Source: Paenibacillus soyae (GTDB lineage Bacteria > Bacillota > Bacilli > Paenibacillales > Paenibacillaceae). From it: a DNA stretch of 64,000 nt. Within the stretch, counting starts at the first letter, position 1. Each line of letters opens with the position of its first letter. Of this stretch, positions 24,398-33,090 are shown in pieces. Made by a program: the position numbers and the translations under genes. The notes beneath the pieces were generated by a model. That model was not told the DNA's origin, made no database searches, and worked only from the letters and a program-made list of their open reading frames with translations. The DNA is taken from contig NZ_JANIPJ010000003.1 in NCBI RefSeq assembly GCF_024623455.1, forward strand, positions 62,001 through 126,000. The letters are read 5' to 3'.

Positions 24398-25245
24398 GAG
24401 GAGCTCACTCCGTTCCGATACAACCGAAGCTTCCGGTACCATGGCTGCCTCATCATCGAAGGGAAGACCGCCCGCAGCCCGTGCCGTTCCATCAAGACGG
24501 CCGCAATCTTCTTCATCGCAGTCCTGCCGGCGGGATCCTCCCATAGCCACGCGCCGAATTCTCCGCGGTCGAACCCGCCGAGCAAAGCTTCGGTGAGCGG
24601 AAATTCTCCAAGCGGCGAGCAGCCGAGCTCCTTGCAAATCACCTTCATGCCGTAGCCTCCCTTGGCCCAAGAGGGCTGCACGACGATGCAGTCGTATTGA
24701 TCGGGGCGGATCCCGAAGCGCGCGGAGACGCCCCCGATCCACTTCCCTCCGTCCTCCTGGAAGTGAGACAACGCCGGCGTCGTGACGACGATGCGGGACA
24801 ACGCGCGCCGCATGCAGCATACCGTCGCCGCATTGTCCCAATAAGCCCCCACGTCAAGCACGGCGAAATCGAATGCCATCTCTGCCGTGTCCAGCAGATG
24901 ATCGATCTCCTCCGCTCCGATGAATTCCGCTCCTTCCCGGTCCAGGTTGCCGAACAAAATGCTCAGATTCCGCATCACCGGAACGGCATAGGCCGCTCTC
25001 CGCAGCCTCTCCGGCGTCAGCGAGGCCGACCGCAGCTCCGGCTGGAGCTTATCGAGCGTTAATTCAGGCTCCTCAATGCCGAGAAACCGATGCAGCTTGG
25101 CGCTCTTCAGGTTCAGACAGAGATAGCCGACCGACAAGCCGCTGAGCTCGGCGAGCCTGAAAGCCGCCGCAAACGCGGCGGAAGTCGTCCCGATGTTCGG
25201 GGTCGTCCCGATAAACGCGGCCATAGGCGCCCCTGCTCTATTCAT
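24394..25245 (-). CDS. CpaE/TadZ-like MinD-family protein with degenerate P-loop
   Basis: A 283-residue protein of the SIMIBI/MinD fold by layout: FIGTTPNIGTTSAAFAAAFRLA at the P-loop position, then VGYLCLNLKSAKLHRFLG, FDFAVLDVGAYWDNA at the switch II position and RIVVTTPALSHFQ. The P-loop lacks both lysines of the deviant Walker A motif (KGGxGKT), so ATP hydrolysis is doubtful. CpaE/TadZ proteins position the Tad apparatus at the pole. It overlaps cpaB by 8 bases and cpaF by 4. Confidence 0.78.
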   Translation of the reverse strand: MNRAGAPMAAFIGTTPNIGTTSAAFAAAFRLAELSGLSVGYLCLNLKSAKLHRFLGIEEPELTLDKLQPELRSASLTPERLRRAAYAVPVMRNLSILFGNLDREGAEFIGAEEIDHLLDTAEMAFDFAVLDVGAYWDNAATVCCMRRALSRIVVTTPALSHFQEDGGKWIGGVSARFGIRPDQYDCIVVQPSWAKGGYGMKVICKELGCSPLGEFPLTEALLGGFDRGEFGAWLWEDPAGRTAMKKIAAVLMERHGLRAVFPSMMRQPWYRKLRLYRNGVSSS

Positions 25246-25966
25246 TCCGCAACCCCTCCTCCGCCGCGACGCCGCCGTAAGATTCCGGACTATAGGCGAT
25301 CACCAGCTTCACGCTTCCGTCCTTGCACAGCCGGTCGATGGCAAGCCACTGCTCTTCCGTTAAATTCAAATTCACGTATTCGATCATGGCGTTCGCGTCC
25401 CGTCTTGCGGCATACATGCCGTCCTTGTTGTTCTCCGCCATCGACAGCAGGTGGGACTGCTCCAGCCCGTCCACTTCCACGTTGGCCGAGCTCTTCACGG
25501 AAGCGACGACCACCGGCTCCCCGAACACGCGCCTGGACTCGTTCCCCTCGCCGGACCCGTACAGCAGAACCCGGTCGCCGGCCCGAATGCCGTTCGAGAC
25601 CGAGCGGACGTAATCCTTCGGAATTTGAAACGTGGATTGCCCGCTAAGCGGCTGCAGCTGATGCTCGTTAAGCTTCCAATCCCGTATCGCTTCGCCCCGC
25701 CCGAGCGGAATCGCCGTCTCCTTCCCCGACGCCGCGTCCAGCTCCGTCACCATATCGCTGCTGTACGCTCCTGCCGGCATCCGAATCCATTCCAGATCCG
25801 TCCGCTCCAGCTTCTCTCCCGCTGCCACGAACCGTTTCGGCGCCAGCACGGCCACCGTTTCCTGATGAACGAGCTGCTGCCGCTGCAGCATGTACAATCC
25901 GTACACCAGCGCGGCCGACAGCACGGCAGCCGTCACGCCGATCCACCTATTCCTTCCTCTCCCCAT
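25238..25966 (-). CDS. cpaB: Tad pilus assembly protein with SAF domain (CpaB-like)
   Basis: A 242-residue protein with an N-terminal membrane anchor (about 8-27) and a SAF domain (about 38-100: TVAVLAPKRFVAAGEKLERTDLEWIRMPAGAY), then the RcpC/CpaB beta domain with ELDAASGKETAIPLGRGEAI and GDRVLLYGSGEG. It is the first gene of the Tad operon, with GGGAGG before the start. In CpaB proteins this part lies outside the membrane and helps stabilise the pilus conduit; a Gram-positive version has no secretin partner, consistent with none seen here. Confidence 0.83.
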   Translation of the reverse strand: MGRGRNRWIGVTAAVLSAALVYGLYMLQRQQLVHQETVAVLAPKRFVAAGEKLERTDLEWIRMPAGAYSSDMVTELDAASGKETAIPLGRGEAIRDWKLNEHQLQPLSGQSTFQIPKDYVRSVSNGIRAGDRVLLYGSGEGNESRRVFGEPVVVASVKSSANVEVDGLEQSHLLSMAENNKDGMYAARRDANAMIEYVNLNLTEEQWLAIDRLCKDGSVKLVIAYSPESYGGVAAEEGLRNE

Positions 25967-25986
25967 CTTCTTCCCTCCCGGAGCAA

Positions 25987-26037
25987 CAAAAAAAAGAACG
26001 CCATCAACCGCCGTAATCGGCGATTCATTGCGTTCTT
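25987..26037 (-). terminator. Terminator hairpin in the leader of the Tad operon
   Basis: On the minus strand AAGAACGC...CGCCG-ATTA-CGGCG...GCGTTCTT is followed by eight T residues. It ends about 20 bases before the cpaB start codon, directly ahead of the GGGAGG ribosome binding site, and downstream of a good promoter. A terminator in this place implies attenuation or antitermination of the pilus operon; alternatively it merely insulates it from ndoA. Confidence 0.75.
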
Positions 26038-26082
26038 CGCATTTCGTGCTCTTCTATTCGGTTATGCCATGAATTTGAGCCT

Positions 26083-26112
26083 ATAATAGCAAATAGGAGG
26101 ATGAATTGTCTA
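26083..26112 (-). promoter_or_regulatory. Sigma-A-type promoter for the Tad operon
   Basis: The minus strand reads TAGACA, 18 bases, TATTAT. It lies after the ndoA terminator and about 120 bases before cpaB, so a transcript from here would include the leader hairpin at 25987-26037. Confidence 0.6.
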
Positions 26113-26130
26113 CACCAAATTTAAGAGGTT

Positions 26131-26174
26131 GTTCAAAAAGCCCACTATTCCTCTCCGATCCGGACTTTTTGAAC
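26131..26174 (-). terminator. Inverted repeat / terminator after ndoA
   Basis: GTTCAAAAAG and its exact complement enclose a 24-base loop; the minus-strand side ends CTTTTTGAAC. It lies 26 bases past the ndoA stop. The AT-rich perfect arms could work in both directions. Confidence 0.65.
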
Positions 26175-26199
26175 TCGCGCTTAATGGCGGCAAATGCTG

Positions 26200-26550
26200 T
26201 TAAAAATCGATTAAGCCTACGCTAATCAGCAAGGCGTCGTCTACTTTACGCATCGTTTCGTCGTCCAGATGCGTGATTTTGTCGGTCAAACGTTGCTTGT
26301 CGATGGTGCGGATCTGCTCCAGAAGCACGACAGAGTCGCGATCGAACCCATGTGTAGCGGCGTCCATCTCTACATGAGTGGGCAGCTTCGCCTTCTGAAT
26401 CTGCGCGGTAATGGCGGCTACGATTACCGTTGGACTGAAGCGGTTACCGATGTCATTCTGAATGACGAGCACAGGACGGACTCCTCCCTGCTCCGAGCCG
26501 ACGACAGGGGACAAATCGGCAAAAAACACATCTCCGCGTTTTACGATCAA
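26200..26550 (-). CDS. ndoA: Type II toxin, mRNA interferase EndoA (MazF family)
   Basis: A 116-residue endoribonuclease almost identical in layout to B. subtilis EndoA/Ndo[34 protein letters not shown] at the start, [22 protein letters not shown], and [21 protein letters not shown], containing the catalytic Arg/Thr positions of the family. It cleaves mRNA (UACAU in Bacillus) and is neutralised by the antitoxin whose gene ends three bases upstream. The order ydcC-alr-ndoAI-ndoA is conserved in Bacillales. Confidence 0.95.
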   Translation of the reverse strand: MIVKRGDVFFADLSPVVGSEQGGVRPVLVIQNDIGNRFSPTVIVAAITAQIQKAKLPTHVEMDAATHGFDRDSVVLLEQIRTIDKQRLTDKITHLDDETMRKVDDALLISVGLIDF

Positions 26551-26553
26551 GCT

Positions 26554-26835
26554 CTACACCCCGCTTACGAGACGGCCTAACGTATGGTCGGCTTCTTCCT
26601 CCGCTTGAAACGCTTCCGAGGCCATGTTCAGGTTGATTTTTGCCATCTCCATATATCCGCGCTGCATGGACTCACGGATTTGACGCTTTTTGCGCTCCAC
26701 CAGATACAGCTTCATGGCTTGCCGAATAAACTCGCTGCGATTGGAATTTTCCTTCGCGACGATGCCGTCGACCTCCTCCAGCAACTGATCGGGCAAGCTG
26801 ATCATGATCCTTTTCGTATTATGCAAATTAGCCAC
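26554..26835 (-). CDS. ndoAI: Antitoxin EndoAI (ribbon-helix-helix)
   Basis: A 93-residue ribbon-helix-helix antitoxin, with KRIMISLPDQLLEEVDGIV as the beta strand and helix start, and RGYMEMAKINLNMASEAFQAEEEADHTLGRLVSG as the toxin-binding tail, as in NdoAI/YdcD. I place the start at a GTG (26833-26835), because GGGGGTG lies seven bases upstream and the length then equals that of the B. subtilis protein; the ATG at 26871 lacks a ribosome site. Partner of NdoA; the N-terminal fold may also autoregulate the pair. Confidence 0.92.
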   Translation of the reverse strand: MANLHNTKRIMISLPDQLLEEVDGIVAKENSNRSEFIRQAMKLYLVERKKRQIRESMQRGYMEMAKINLNMASEAFQAEEEADHTLGRLVSGV

Positions 26836-27063
26836 CGAACTGCACCCCCAAAACTTTTCCAAAACCCACATTAACAGTATGACAAAATATAGCTCCGGCT
26901 ATACTCCACCATATCTATGCCTGACGTATATCAGATATGCTATATGCTTCGCATGCACGAATTCAAAGATAACTGCTTACTATATTCGCTCTCCGGACGG
27001 CAATTCCCTGCTCGAATCCGTAATTCGGCATAATGGAATTATTACCAGCCGGGAAGAATCGAT

Positions 27064-28254
27064 TCATCGAACGAGCGGATTGCTCGTTTTCTTGACTTCG
27101 CCGCCTTCGACGTACAGCCGGGGCACGCGCGCCGCCAGCATGCATGTCACCTCATAAGGAATGGTGCCCAGCTGTTCGGCCACTTCCTCGGCCGTAATCT
27201 CGGCTTCCCCTTGGCGGCCGATCAGCACGACCTCTGCTCCCGTCTCGACGGACGCGCCTCCCGCCGCTTGCTGCACGCCGTCCAGCGCAATCATGCATTG
27301 GTCCATGCAGATCGTGCCCCGGATCGGCGCCTTCACGCCGCGCACGAGTCCATGCGCCTTGCCTGTCAGCATCCGGCTGAAGCCGTCGGCGTAACCGATC
27401 GGCAGCGTGCCGATCGTCTCGTCTTCCGACGTTACGTATCGCGTTCCGTAGCTGATGCCCCATCCGGCTGGCGCCGTCTTCGTCCATACGACCCGCGTCT
27501 TGAGCGACAGAACCGGCCGAAGCTTGATGGAGTCCTTATTCACTTCGTCCGATGGATACAAGCCGTACATCGCGATGCCGAGACGCACCATATTGCCCGC
27601 CATTTCCGGCGTATCCATGCCGGCGGCGCTATTGGCCGCATGGATGATCGGGATCGTCCAGCCGCGCGCTTCCACGGCCTCGGCCAACTGACGGAATCGA
27701 TCGTACTGCAGCTTCGTATATGTTTTGTCCCTCTCGTCCGCTTTGGCATAATGCGTGAACAGCCCTTCGACCTCGAGCTGCGGCGTACCGAGAGAACGCC
27801 CGATAAAAGCAAGCGCCTCGTCGTGACCCAGCACCCCGAGACGTCCCATTCCGGTATCCACCTTCACATGCGCCTTGAGCTTCAGCCCGTCCGGATGAGC
27901 CGGCAGCTTCGCGGCCGCTTCCCGGATATCCTCGCGGAACAAGCTGATCGTGATCCGCTGCTCCCTCGCAAGCTCGAGCGCCTCCGCCGGCACGTAGCCG
28001 AGCACAAGAATAGGCGACTGAATGCCCGCTCCGCGCAGCTGGAGCGCCTCGTCGAGAAACGCGACCCCCAAGTAATCTACGCCGAAGCGCTCAGCCGCCT
28101 CCGCTATTTCTACCGCGCCGTGTCCATACGCGTTCGCTTTCACCGATGCCATTAGCAGGCAGCCTTCCGGCAGCGAATCGCGAATGGCGCCAAGATTATG
28201 ACGAAGCGCGTCCAAGTCTATTTCGGCCCATGTCGGGCGATTAAATTCCTCCAA
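27064..28254 (-). CDS. alr: Alanine racemase
   Basis: A 396-residue PLP enzyme interconverting L- and D-alanine for peptidoglycan. The PLP lysine is Lys39 in SVKANAYGHG, and the second catalytic residue is the Tyr of SYGTRY in the C-terminal domain. VDTGMGRLG, HAANSAA and GTICMDQCMI are family hallmarks. Full length for Alr. It lies between ydcC and ndoAI as in Bacillus. The tail after VPRLY (about 13 residues) is slightly longer than usual. Confidence 0.96.
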   Translation of the reverse strand: MEEFNRPTWAEIDLDALRHNLGAIRDSLPEGCLLMASVKANAYGHGAVEIAEAAERFGVDYLGVAFLDEALQLRGAGIQSPILVLGYVPAEALELAREQRITISLFREDIREAAAKLPAHPDGLKLKAHVKVDTGMGRLGVLGHDEALAFIGRSLGTPQLEVEGLFTHYAKADERDKTYTKLQYDRFRQLAEAVEARGWTIPIIHAANSAAGMDTPEMAGNMVRLGIAMYGLYPSDEVNKDSIKLRPVLSLKTRVVWTKTAPAGWGISYGTRYVTSEDETIGTLPIGYADGFSRMLTGKAHGLVRGVKAPIRGTICMDQCMIALDGVQQAAGGASVETGAEVVLIGRQGEAEITAEEVAEQLGTIPYEVTCMLAARVPRLYVEGGEVKKTSNPLVR

Positions 28255-28416
28255 CTCCTACACCTTCTCTCCGCTTACACAACCCTGACAGTCCGAGCAG
28301 CAAATCTCATAAAAACAATGTTAAACCCTGCTGCTGGGACTGTCAATGAATTGCGGGCCGGAATCGGCTAGCAGCTCTTGGAAAATCGGAGACCGCGCCA
28401 GGCCGGACTTGCTTGC

Positions 28417-29601
28417 TTACTTATCCATCTCGCCCTGCACCGACTGCGCGACCTTGATCATTTCGGTCTCCGGCAGGTCGGTGGACGTCAAGCGGAACAG
28501 ATGGCCTTCGTATGTCCACGTCAGCGTCTTCAGCGTGTCGTCTTCGCTCGTCGTCATCTCGCCCATCGTATGGCCAAGGCTCACCATCGTGCCCGGTACA
28601 AGCGAGGACGCCATATCCTTCGGCATCGTCTGGATGAGCGTGTAGCTGTACGTTCCCGTATAGCGGGTAATCATGCCTTTATTGCCGCCGTATACGATAT
28701 CCTGGCTATCCAGCTCCGCCACGCCTTCCGGCAAGTAGGACGGCTCCATCGCGAGGAATTCGGCCGCTGCTTCGCCTTCCGCTCCAGCCGAAGTTTCTTC
28801 GTCCGGATTGCTCACTTCTTCCTCTTCGCTGCCGTTCTCCGCTCCGTCTTCTTCTACGGCGTCGTCGCCTGGCGCCGCGGCTTCGTCGGTTTGCTCTGGC
28901 GTGCCGAGCGTCGGCTGGTCCGCGTTGTCTTCGGACGGCTCGGTTTGCTCGCCGGAAGCAGGAGGAGAAGCCGCCATGTTCGCTTGCGTTTCGAATACGC
29001 TCTTGTCGAACTTCTGGTTGAACGTGAACGAATCGAACTTCACGTCCACCATGACGGAAGCGTTCGTATCGCTGACTTCCACCTGCACCGGGCTAAGGTC
29101 CTCTTTGTCGAGCCAAATTTTCTGGCGGGCAAGGGAACCGTTATTGTAATTCGCCATGACGTCGAACACGTACGCCTCTTCGTCCACCGCGAAATTTCTG
29201 GAGCCGTCCACGATGATGCTTTGAATCAAGGTTTGATACAAGTACACCTGTCCTTGGTTTTGCGGCCAGTCGCTTTGGAACCGGAATACCTTGTTCAGCT
29301 TCGGAGTCAGCACGAATACGCCTTCGTCGTTGCGAAGCACGATTTGGGTAATGTCCTTCTCTTCGTTCGTCAGCTTAATGCGGTAATTCGAAGGCTTCTG
29401 ATAAGCGACTTCCACCTTGTACTCCAGCGGCTGCTGGCCGGTATGAAGCGTCATCGTGCCGCTTCCTTGATAGCTTTCCATGCTGTTTACTACTTTGTCG
29501 AGCTCCTTCACCACGGACTCGGCGTCCTTAGTCGTACCGCAAGCGGACAAGACGAGTGTGAAGCACAAAATAATTGCCGCGGTCCATGTCATGCGACGCA
29601 T
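28417..29601 (-). CDS. ydcC: LolA-like lipoprotein of the YdcC family
   Basis: A 394-residue lipoprotein: signal peptide with lipobox LSAC (Cys21), a LolA-like domain (about 30-205: VVNSMESYQGSGTMTLHTGQQPLEYKVEVAYQKPSNYRIKL), a 75-residue acidic linker rich in Glu, Ala, Asp and Thr (about 210-285), and a C-terminal DUF4367-like domain. B. subtilis YdcC is a sporulation-controlled membrane protein located just upstream of alr, exactly as here. The acidic linker is longer than I expect for YdcC. Role in the spore envelope is inferred. Confidence 0.85.
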   Translation of the reverse strand: MRRMTWTAAIILCFTLVLSACGTTKDAESVVKELDKVVNSMESYQGSGTMTLHTGQQPLEYKVEVAYQKPSNYRIKLTNEEKDITQIVLRNDEGVFVLTPKLNKVFRFQSDWPQNQGQVYLYQTLIQSIIVDGSRNFAVDEEAYVFDVMANYNNGSLARQKIWLDKEDLSPVQVEVSDTNASVMVDVKFDSFTFNQKFDKSVFETQANMAASPPASGEQTEPSEDNADQPTLGTPEQTDEAAAPGDDAVEEDGAENGSEEEEVSNPDEETSAGAEGEAAAEFLAMEPSYLPEGVAELDSQDIVYGGNKGMITRYTGTYSYTLIQTMPKDMASSLVPGTMVSLGHTMGEMTTSEDDTLKTLTWTYEGHLFRLTSTDLPETEMIKVAQSVQGEMDK

Positions 29602-29847
29602 GTAATCATCCCCTCTGCACCCTTAATTTTAACTGGCTGATAACATGTCTATGAGGGGACTTGGACATTTATGCGGACTAGTTTGACAAGCGTGAACGAG
29701 CCCTCTGACGCCTCCGCTTCCGCATCTGCTTCCGTTCACTGGCGCGTCCTCTCGGTTCTCTCTCAAAACCCTCTCAAATTTTCTATATCTGTCAAATCCC
29801 ATGGAATATAATGAAAATAATTCGTATGCTAAAGGGGTCGGTGATGG

Positions 29848-31881
29848 ATGTCGGCAAGCGAAAAATTATCGAACGCGCAACGAACCTTATTCGTGGGCCG
29901 TTCCGAGGAACTAGAAGCGCTGCGCCGCTACGCGGCAGGCGATGAGCCCTGGCAGTGGCTTCATATTTACGGGCAAGGCGGCATGGGAAAATCGGCGCTG
30001 CTGCGACAATTCCGGATGGAATGCGCAAACGCGGGAATGCGCGTCGGCTATTTGGACGGCAGCCGCGCCGTGCGGCAAGCCGAAGAGACGTTCGGGCAGC
30101 TTGAAGAAGCCTTTCTCGTTCGCTCAGGCAGCGCCGGACCCGGCGAATCAGGCAGCCGCTCGAACGCCGATAACCATGCTCCCATCCTGCTCGTCGACGA
30201 GCTGGATCAGCTCCGGCCGATCGAGCACCGGTTCCTGCAATGGCTCGAGACATTGCGGGAGCCGGTTCGGGTCGTATCGGCCTGCCGCCATTCCTTAACG
30301 GGCGGATGGCTTCGTTCTTCTTGGGCGGCCCGGGCCCATTCGCTTCGGCTTCGCGAGCTGAATCCGAGCGATGTAGGCCGATATGCGCAAGAGCGCGGGT
30401 TAGTGGATGAGCAGGTTCACGCCCATCTATACCGTTTCTCCGGCGGCGTGCCTCTAGCCATGACCCTAACTGCGGAATCGATGCTTCGGAACGACAACCC
30501 CGGAATACCCGAGCGCGGGGATCGCTTCCAGCTTCTGTCGACGCTCATGGCGGATTTGCTAAGGGGCTACTCCCCTGCCATTCACCGCCTTCTCGAAGCG
30601 GCTTCGGTCTATCGGTGCTTTAATGAAGAGAGACTAGCCGCGATTCTGAACGAACCCTCCGGCAGCGATGAGTTCCGGGCATTCGCGGGGCTGCCCTTCC
30701 TTTCCCTGACGGAAGACGGCTGGATGCTCCATGATGCCGTCAGAGCATGGGCGCTGGAGGATTTAACCATGCGCAAGCCGGTCGCTTACGAGCAAATGAG
30801 ACGCAAAGCGCTGAAGCAGCTCCAGCTGGAAGAACAGCTGAATCCCTCCCAGCGAAGCAAGCTGCAGCTTGATAAGATGAGCCTTCACGAGCAGCCGGTC
30901 GTGCGCGCGATCTGCGCGTCCGGGCATCTTGACGAGGTCGAGCTGCGCATGTGCAGGGAAGCCGACGTGGCCGCGGTCCAGGAGCTCTATATTCGCTTTC
31001 ATCGCCATTCTTTTGCGGACTTAAGCGCGGATCCGCCTATGGTCTCGCTCCTGCGCAGCTTATGGCAGGCGGAGCCGTCCTCATTCATCACGCTTTGGAA
31101 GCAAGACCGGATGATCGCGTTTTTTTCGAAAATACCGCTGCGGGGAAAAACCCTCGCTTTGCTTCAAACCGAACCGCTGCTGCTTCCGTTCTTCTCGGCG
31201 TGGAAGCCTATTCCGAATGCTTATTTATTTTCGCTTATCGGCATCGAGCCCGACTTGGAGAGCAAGACTCGCGGCTATATCATCACCGCGCTGATCAACC
31301 ATTTCTCCCGTTCGGAGTGGATACTCGACTTCACCTGTCTGCAGGAATGGTTCCCCGTGTTCGAGCTGTGCGGCTTCGAACGCCTTCCTTGGGCCGACGC
31401 GGCAACGGAGGACGGAATCGAATTCCGGGCGTTCGCGCTCGATCTGCGGCAGGAGGATTTCGTGACGAAGATGGACCGCGCCGTCAACCGGAGCATGGCC
31501 GAGAGCGCTTCGAACGTTCCGGCGGATGAAGAGGCAATTCCGAGCCTCAGGCTGTTGTTAAAAAATTGGCATGCCCTTCCTCGCAAATCGGAGTTGTCCC
31601 AGATGTACGCGAGGTTGTTTCCTCACCGGACGGCAAGCCCGGAATCGGACGGCAATATGGGCTACGCCGCGCAGAAAGCCTTAAGCGAGGCCATTCAAAG
31701 GCTATGCCAAGGCTATGAGCGGGAAGAGCTGTACGGCAAGCTGCTTCATGACACCTACTTAGAGAAGATCAGGCCGGCCGAACGCATCGCGAAGAAGTGG
31801 AACATGTCGCCGGCTACCTATTATCGATACTTAAACCTCGCTTTGGAGCAGCTTTTCCAGGATTTGACTCGCGGCCAATAG
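29848..31881 (+). CDS. STAND-type NTPase with a GNAT-like middle and helix-turn-helix end
   Basis: A 677-residue protein. Residues 12-330 form a signal-transduction NTPase module: FVGRSEELEALRRY, Walker A GQGGMGKS at 42-49, Walker B ILLVDELDQ at 113-121, and RFSGGVPLAMTLTAESML in the GxP region. From about residue 365 the sequence LRMCREADVAAVQELYIRFHRHSF looks like the start of an acetyltransferase (GNAT-type) fold. The last 50 residues (AERIAKKWNMSPATYYRYLNLALEQLFQDLTRG) look like a DNA-binding helix-turn-helix. No partner genes. Likely a ligand-controlled regulator; function unknown. Confidence 0.75.
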   Translation: MSASEKLSNAQRTLFVGRSEELEALRRYAAGDEPWQWLHIYGQGGMGKSALLRQFRMECANAGMRVGYLDGSRAVRQAEETFGQLEEAFLVRSGSAGPGESGSRSNADNHAPILLVDELDQLRPIEHRFLQWLETLREPVRVVSACRHSLTGGWLRSSWAARAHSLRLRELNPSDVGRYAQERGLVDEQVHAHLYRFSGGVPLAMTLTAESMLRNDNPGIPERGDRFQLLSTLMADLLRGYSPAIHRLLEAASVYRCFNEERLAAILNEPSGSDEFRAFAGLPFLSLTEDGWMLHDAVRAWALEDLTMRKPVAYEQMRRKALKQLQLEEQLNPSQRSKLQLDKMSLHEQPVVRAICASGHLDEVELRMCREADVAAVQELYIRFHRHSFADLSADPPMVSLLRSLWQAEPSSFITLWKQDRMIAFFSKIPLRGKTLALLQTEPLLLPFFSAWKPIPNAYLFSLIGIEPDLESKTRGYIITALINHFSRSEWILDFTCLQEWFPVFELCGFERLPWADAATEDGIEFRAFALDLRQEDFVTKMDRAVNRSMAESASNVPADEEAIPSLRLLLKNWHALPRKSELSQMYARLFPHRTASPESDGNMGYAAQKALSEAIQRLCQGYEREELYGKLLHDTYLEKIRPAERIAKKWNMSPATYYRYLNLALEQLFQDLTRGQ

Positions 31882-31926
31882 CGCTAGAGGCCCGAGGCCA
31901 TTCTAAGAAAGTAGAGGTGTGCCCTT

Positions 31927-33036
31927 TTGAAGAAAATGCATCGTTACCTAGTTTGCTCGCTCAGCGCGTTATTATTGCTTATTCTTGTCATTCCCGCCGC
32001 TTATACCGCGGCGAAAACGCCCCGCGTCGATATTTATTTCGAAGACAGTCTATTGACGTTCGAAGACGCGGCGCCGATCGTGAAGAACGGAAGGACGCTC
32101 GTCCCTTTCCGCAAGCTGTTCGAGACGTTCGGCTTCACCGTGAATTGGGTCGACAAGGATGGCGTTCGCAAGGCGACGGGCACCAAAACCGGACTGTCGA
32201 TCGAGCTGCCCATTAACGGGAAATTTGCCTCCGTGAACGGCCGGCAGGTGGAGCTGGACGTCCCCGCCCAGCTTGTTAACGGCAGGACCATGATTCCGCT
32301 TCGCTTTGTTGCGGAGAACAGCGGCTATGAAGTTTCGTTCGCGAACCAGGGCGACGTGTATGTCATCCGGATTAGCGGCGCCTCCTCCCACGCCGAAGCC
32401 GAGCCTTATGTCGTGAAAGGCCGCGTCGTCGACGAAGAGGGCCATCCGGTCAAAGGCGCCGAGGTGTTCGCGGATAACCAGCTCCTCTATAACAGCAATC
32501 TTCACGCGGTAACCGATGAAGACGGCTTCTACCGGATTGAGCTCCCGCTTCTCGCCACGACTTGGAACATGGGCGGCTCGCATACGGTCGTTATCGATGG
32601 GAGCAGCTTCGAGGTTGACCTGATCCCTGATATTGATCAGCCTTTTGCAGGCAATACGGGCGCTGTCCGAAACTTTACGATGGACGTCAATACGGCGACA
32701 GGCTATCTGTACCTGTATATGGACATTAACAGCTTCGTTAACGGCTATTACGAGAACGACGTCAAAATCACGCTTACGAGGCTCGGAGCAGGCGGCAGAG
32801 AAGGCGATCCCGTAAGCGGCTACGGCTATAATTTCCCCGGCGGCTTCGGGATCGACCAAGTACCGGTCGGCCAATACCGCGCGACGGCCGTGTTCGCTCC
32901 GCCCGGCGAGGAACCGCTGCCTCTGCTGATCCGCGAGCGGAACCGGAACCAGCAATACGCCGAATCCGTCGAATTCGATTTCAGCCCGCTCACTCCCGGC
33001 ATCTACGAAGCCCACATCGAAGTCATGGTCCCGTAA
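31927..33036 (+). CDS. Secreted protein with copper-amine-oxidase-type stalk and Ig-like domain
   Basis: A 369-residue exported protein starting at TTG (AGAGGTG eight bases upstream; the first ATG is too far). A signal peptide ends near AYTAA. Residues 30-155 are two stalk-type repeats (IVKNGRTLVPFRKLFETFGFTVNW and LVNGRTMIPLRFVAENSGYEV), the PF07833 stalk domain found on many Paenibacillus surface proteins. Residues 160-250 resemble a carboxypeptidase-regulatory-like Ig fold (VKGRVVDEEGHPVKGAEVFAD). No catalytic domain. Probably cell-surface binding; ligand unknown. Confidence 0.8.
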   Translation: MKKMHRYLVCSLSALLLLILVIPAAYTAAKTPRVDIYFEDSLLTFEDAAPIVKNGRTLVPFRKLFETFGFTVNWVDKDGVRKATGTKTGLSIELPINGKFASVNGRQVELDVPAQLVNGRTMIPLRFVAENSGYEVSFANQGDVYVIRISGASSHAEAEPYVVKGRVVDEEGHPVKGAEVFADNQLLYNSNLHAVTDEDGFYRIELPLLATTWNMGGSHTVVIDGSSFEVDLIPDIDQPFAGNTGAVRNFTMDVNTATGYLYLYMDINSFVNGYYENDVKITLTRLGAGGREGDPVSGYGYNFPGGFGIDQVPVGQYRATAVFAPPGEEPLPLLIRERNRNQQYAESVEFDFSPLTPGIYEAHIEVMVP

Positions 33037-33045
33037 ATCAGCCAT

Positions 33046-33085
33046 AAAACAGACGGCCTCTGAATCGTCAGAGGCCGTCTGTTTT
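33046..33085. terminator. Bidirectional terminator between convergent stalk-protein genes
   Basis: Perfect 18-bp stem AAAACAGACGGCCTCTGA with a 4-base loop; the A-rich and T-rich ends serve both strands. Lies between the stop at 33036 (+) and the stop at 33091 (-). Confidence 0.92.
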
Positions 33086-33090
33086 AATGT

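Noticed and set aside
26863..27063. Operator for ndoAI in the alr-ndoAI gap
   Set aside because: The sequence is AT-rich with several TATA/ATAT words but no convincing dyad or promoter pair.
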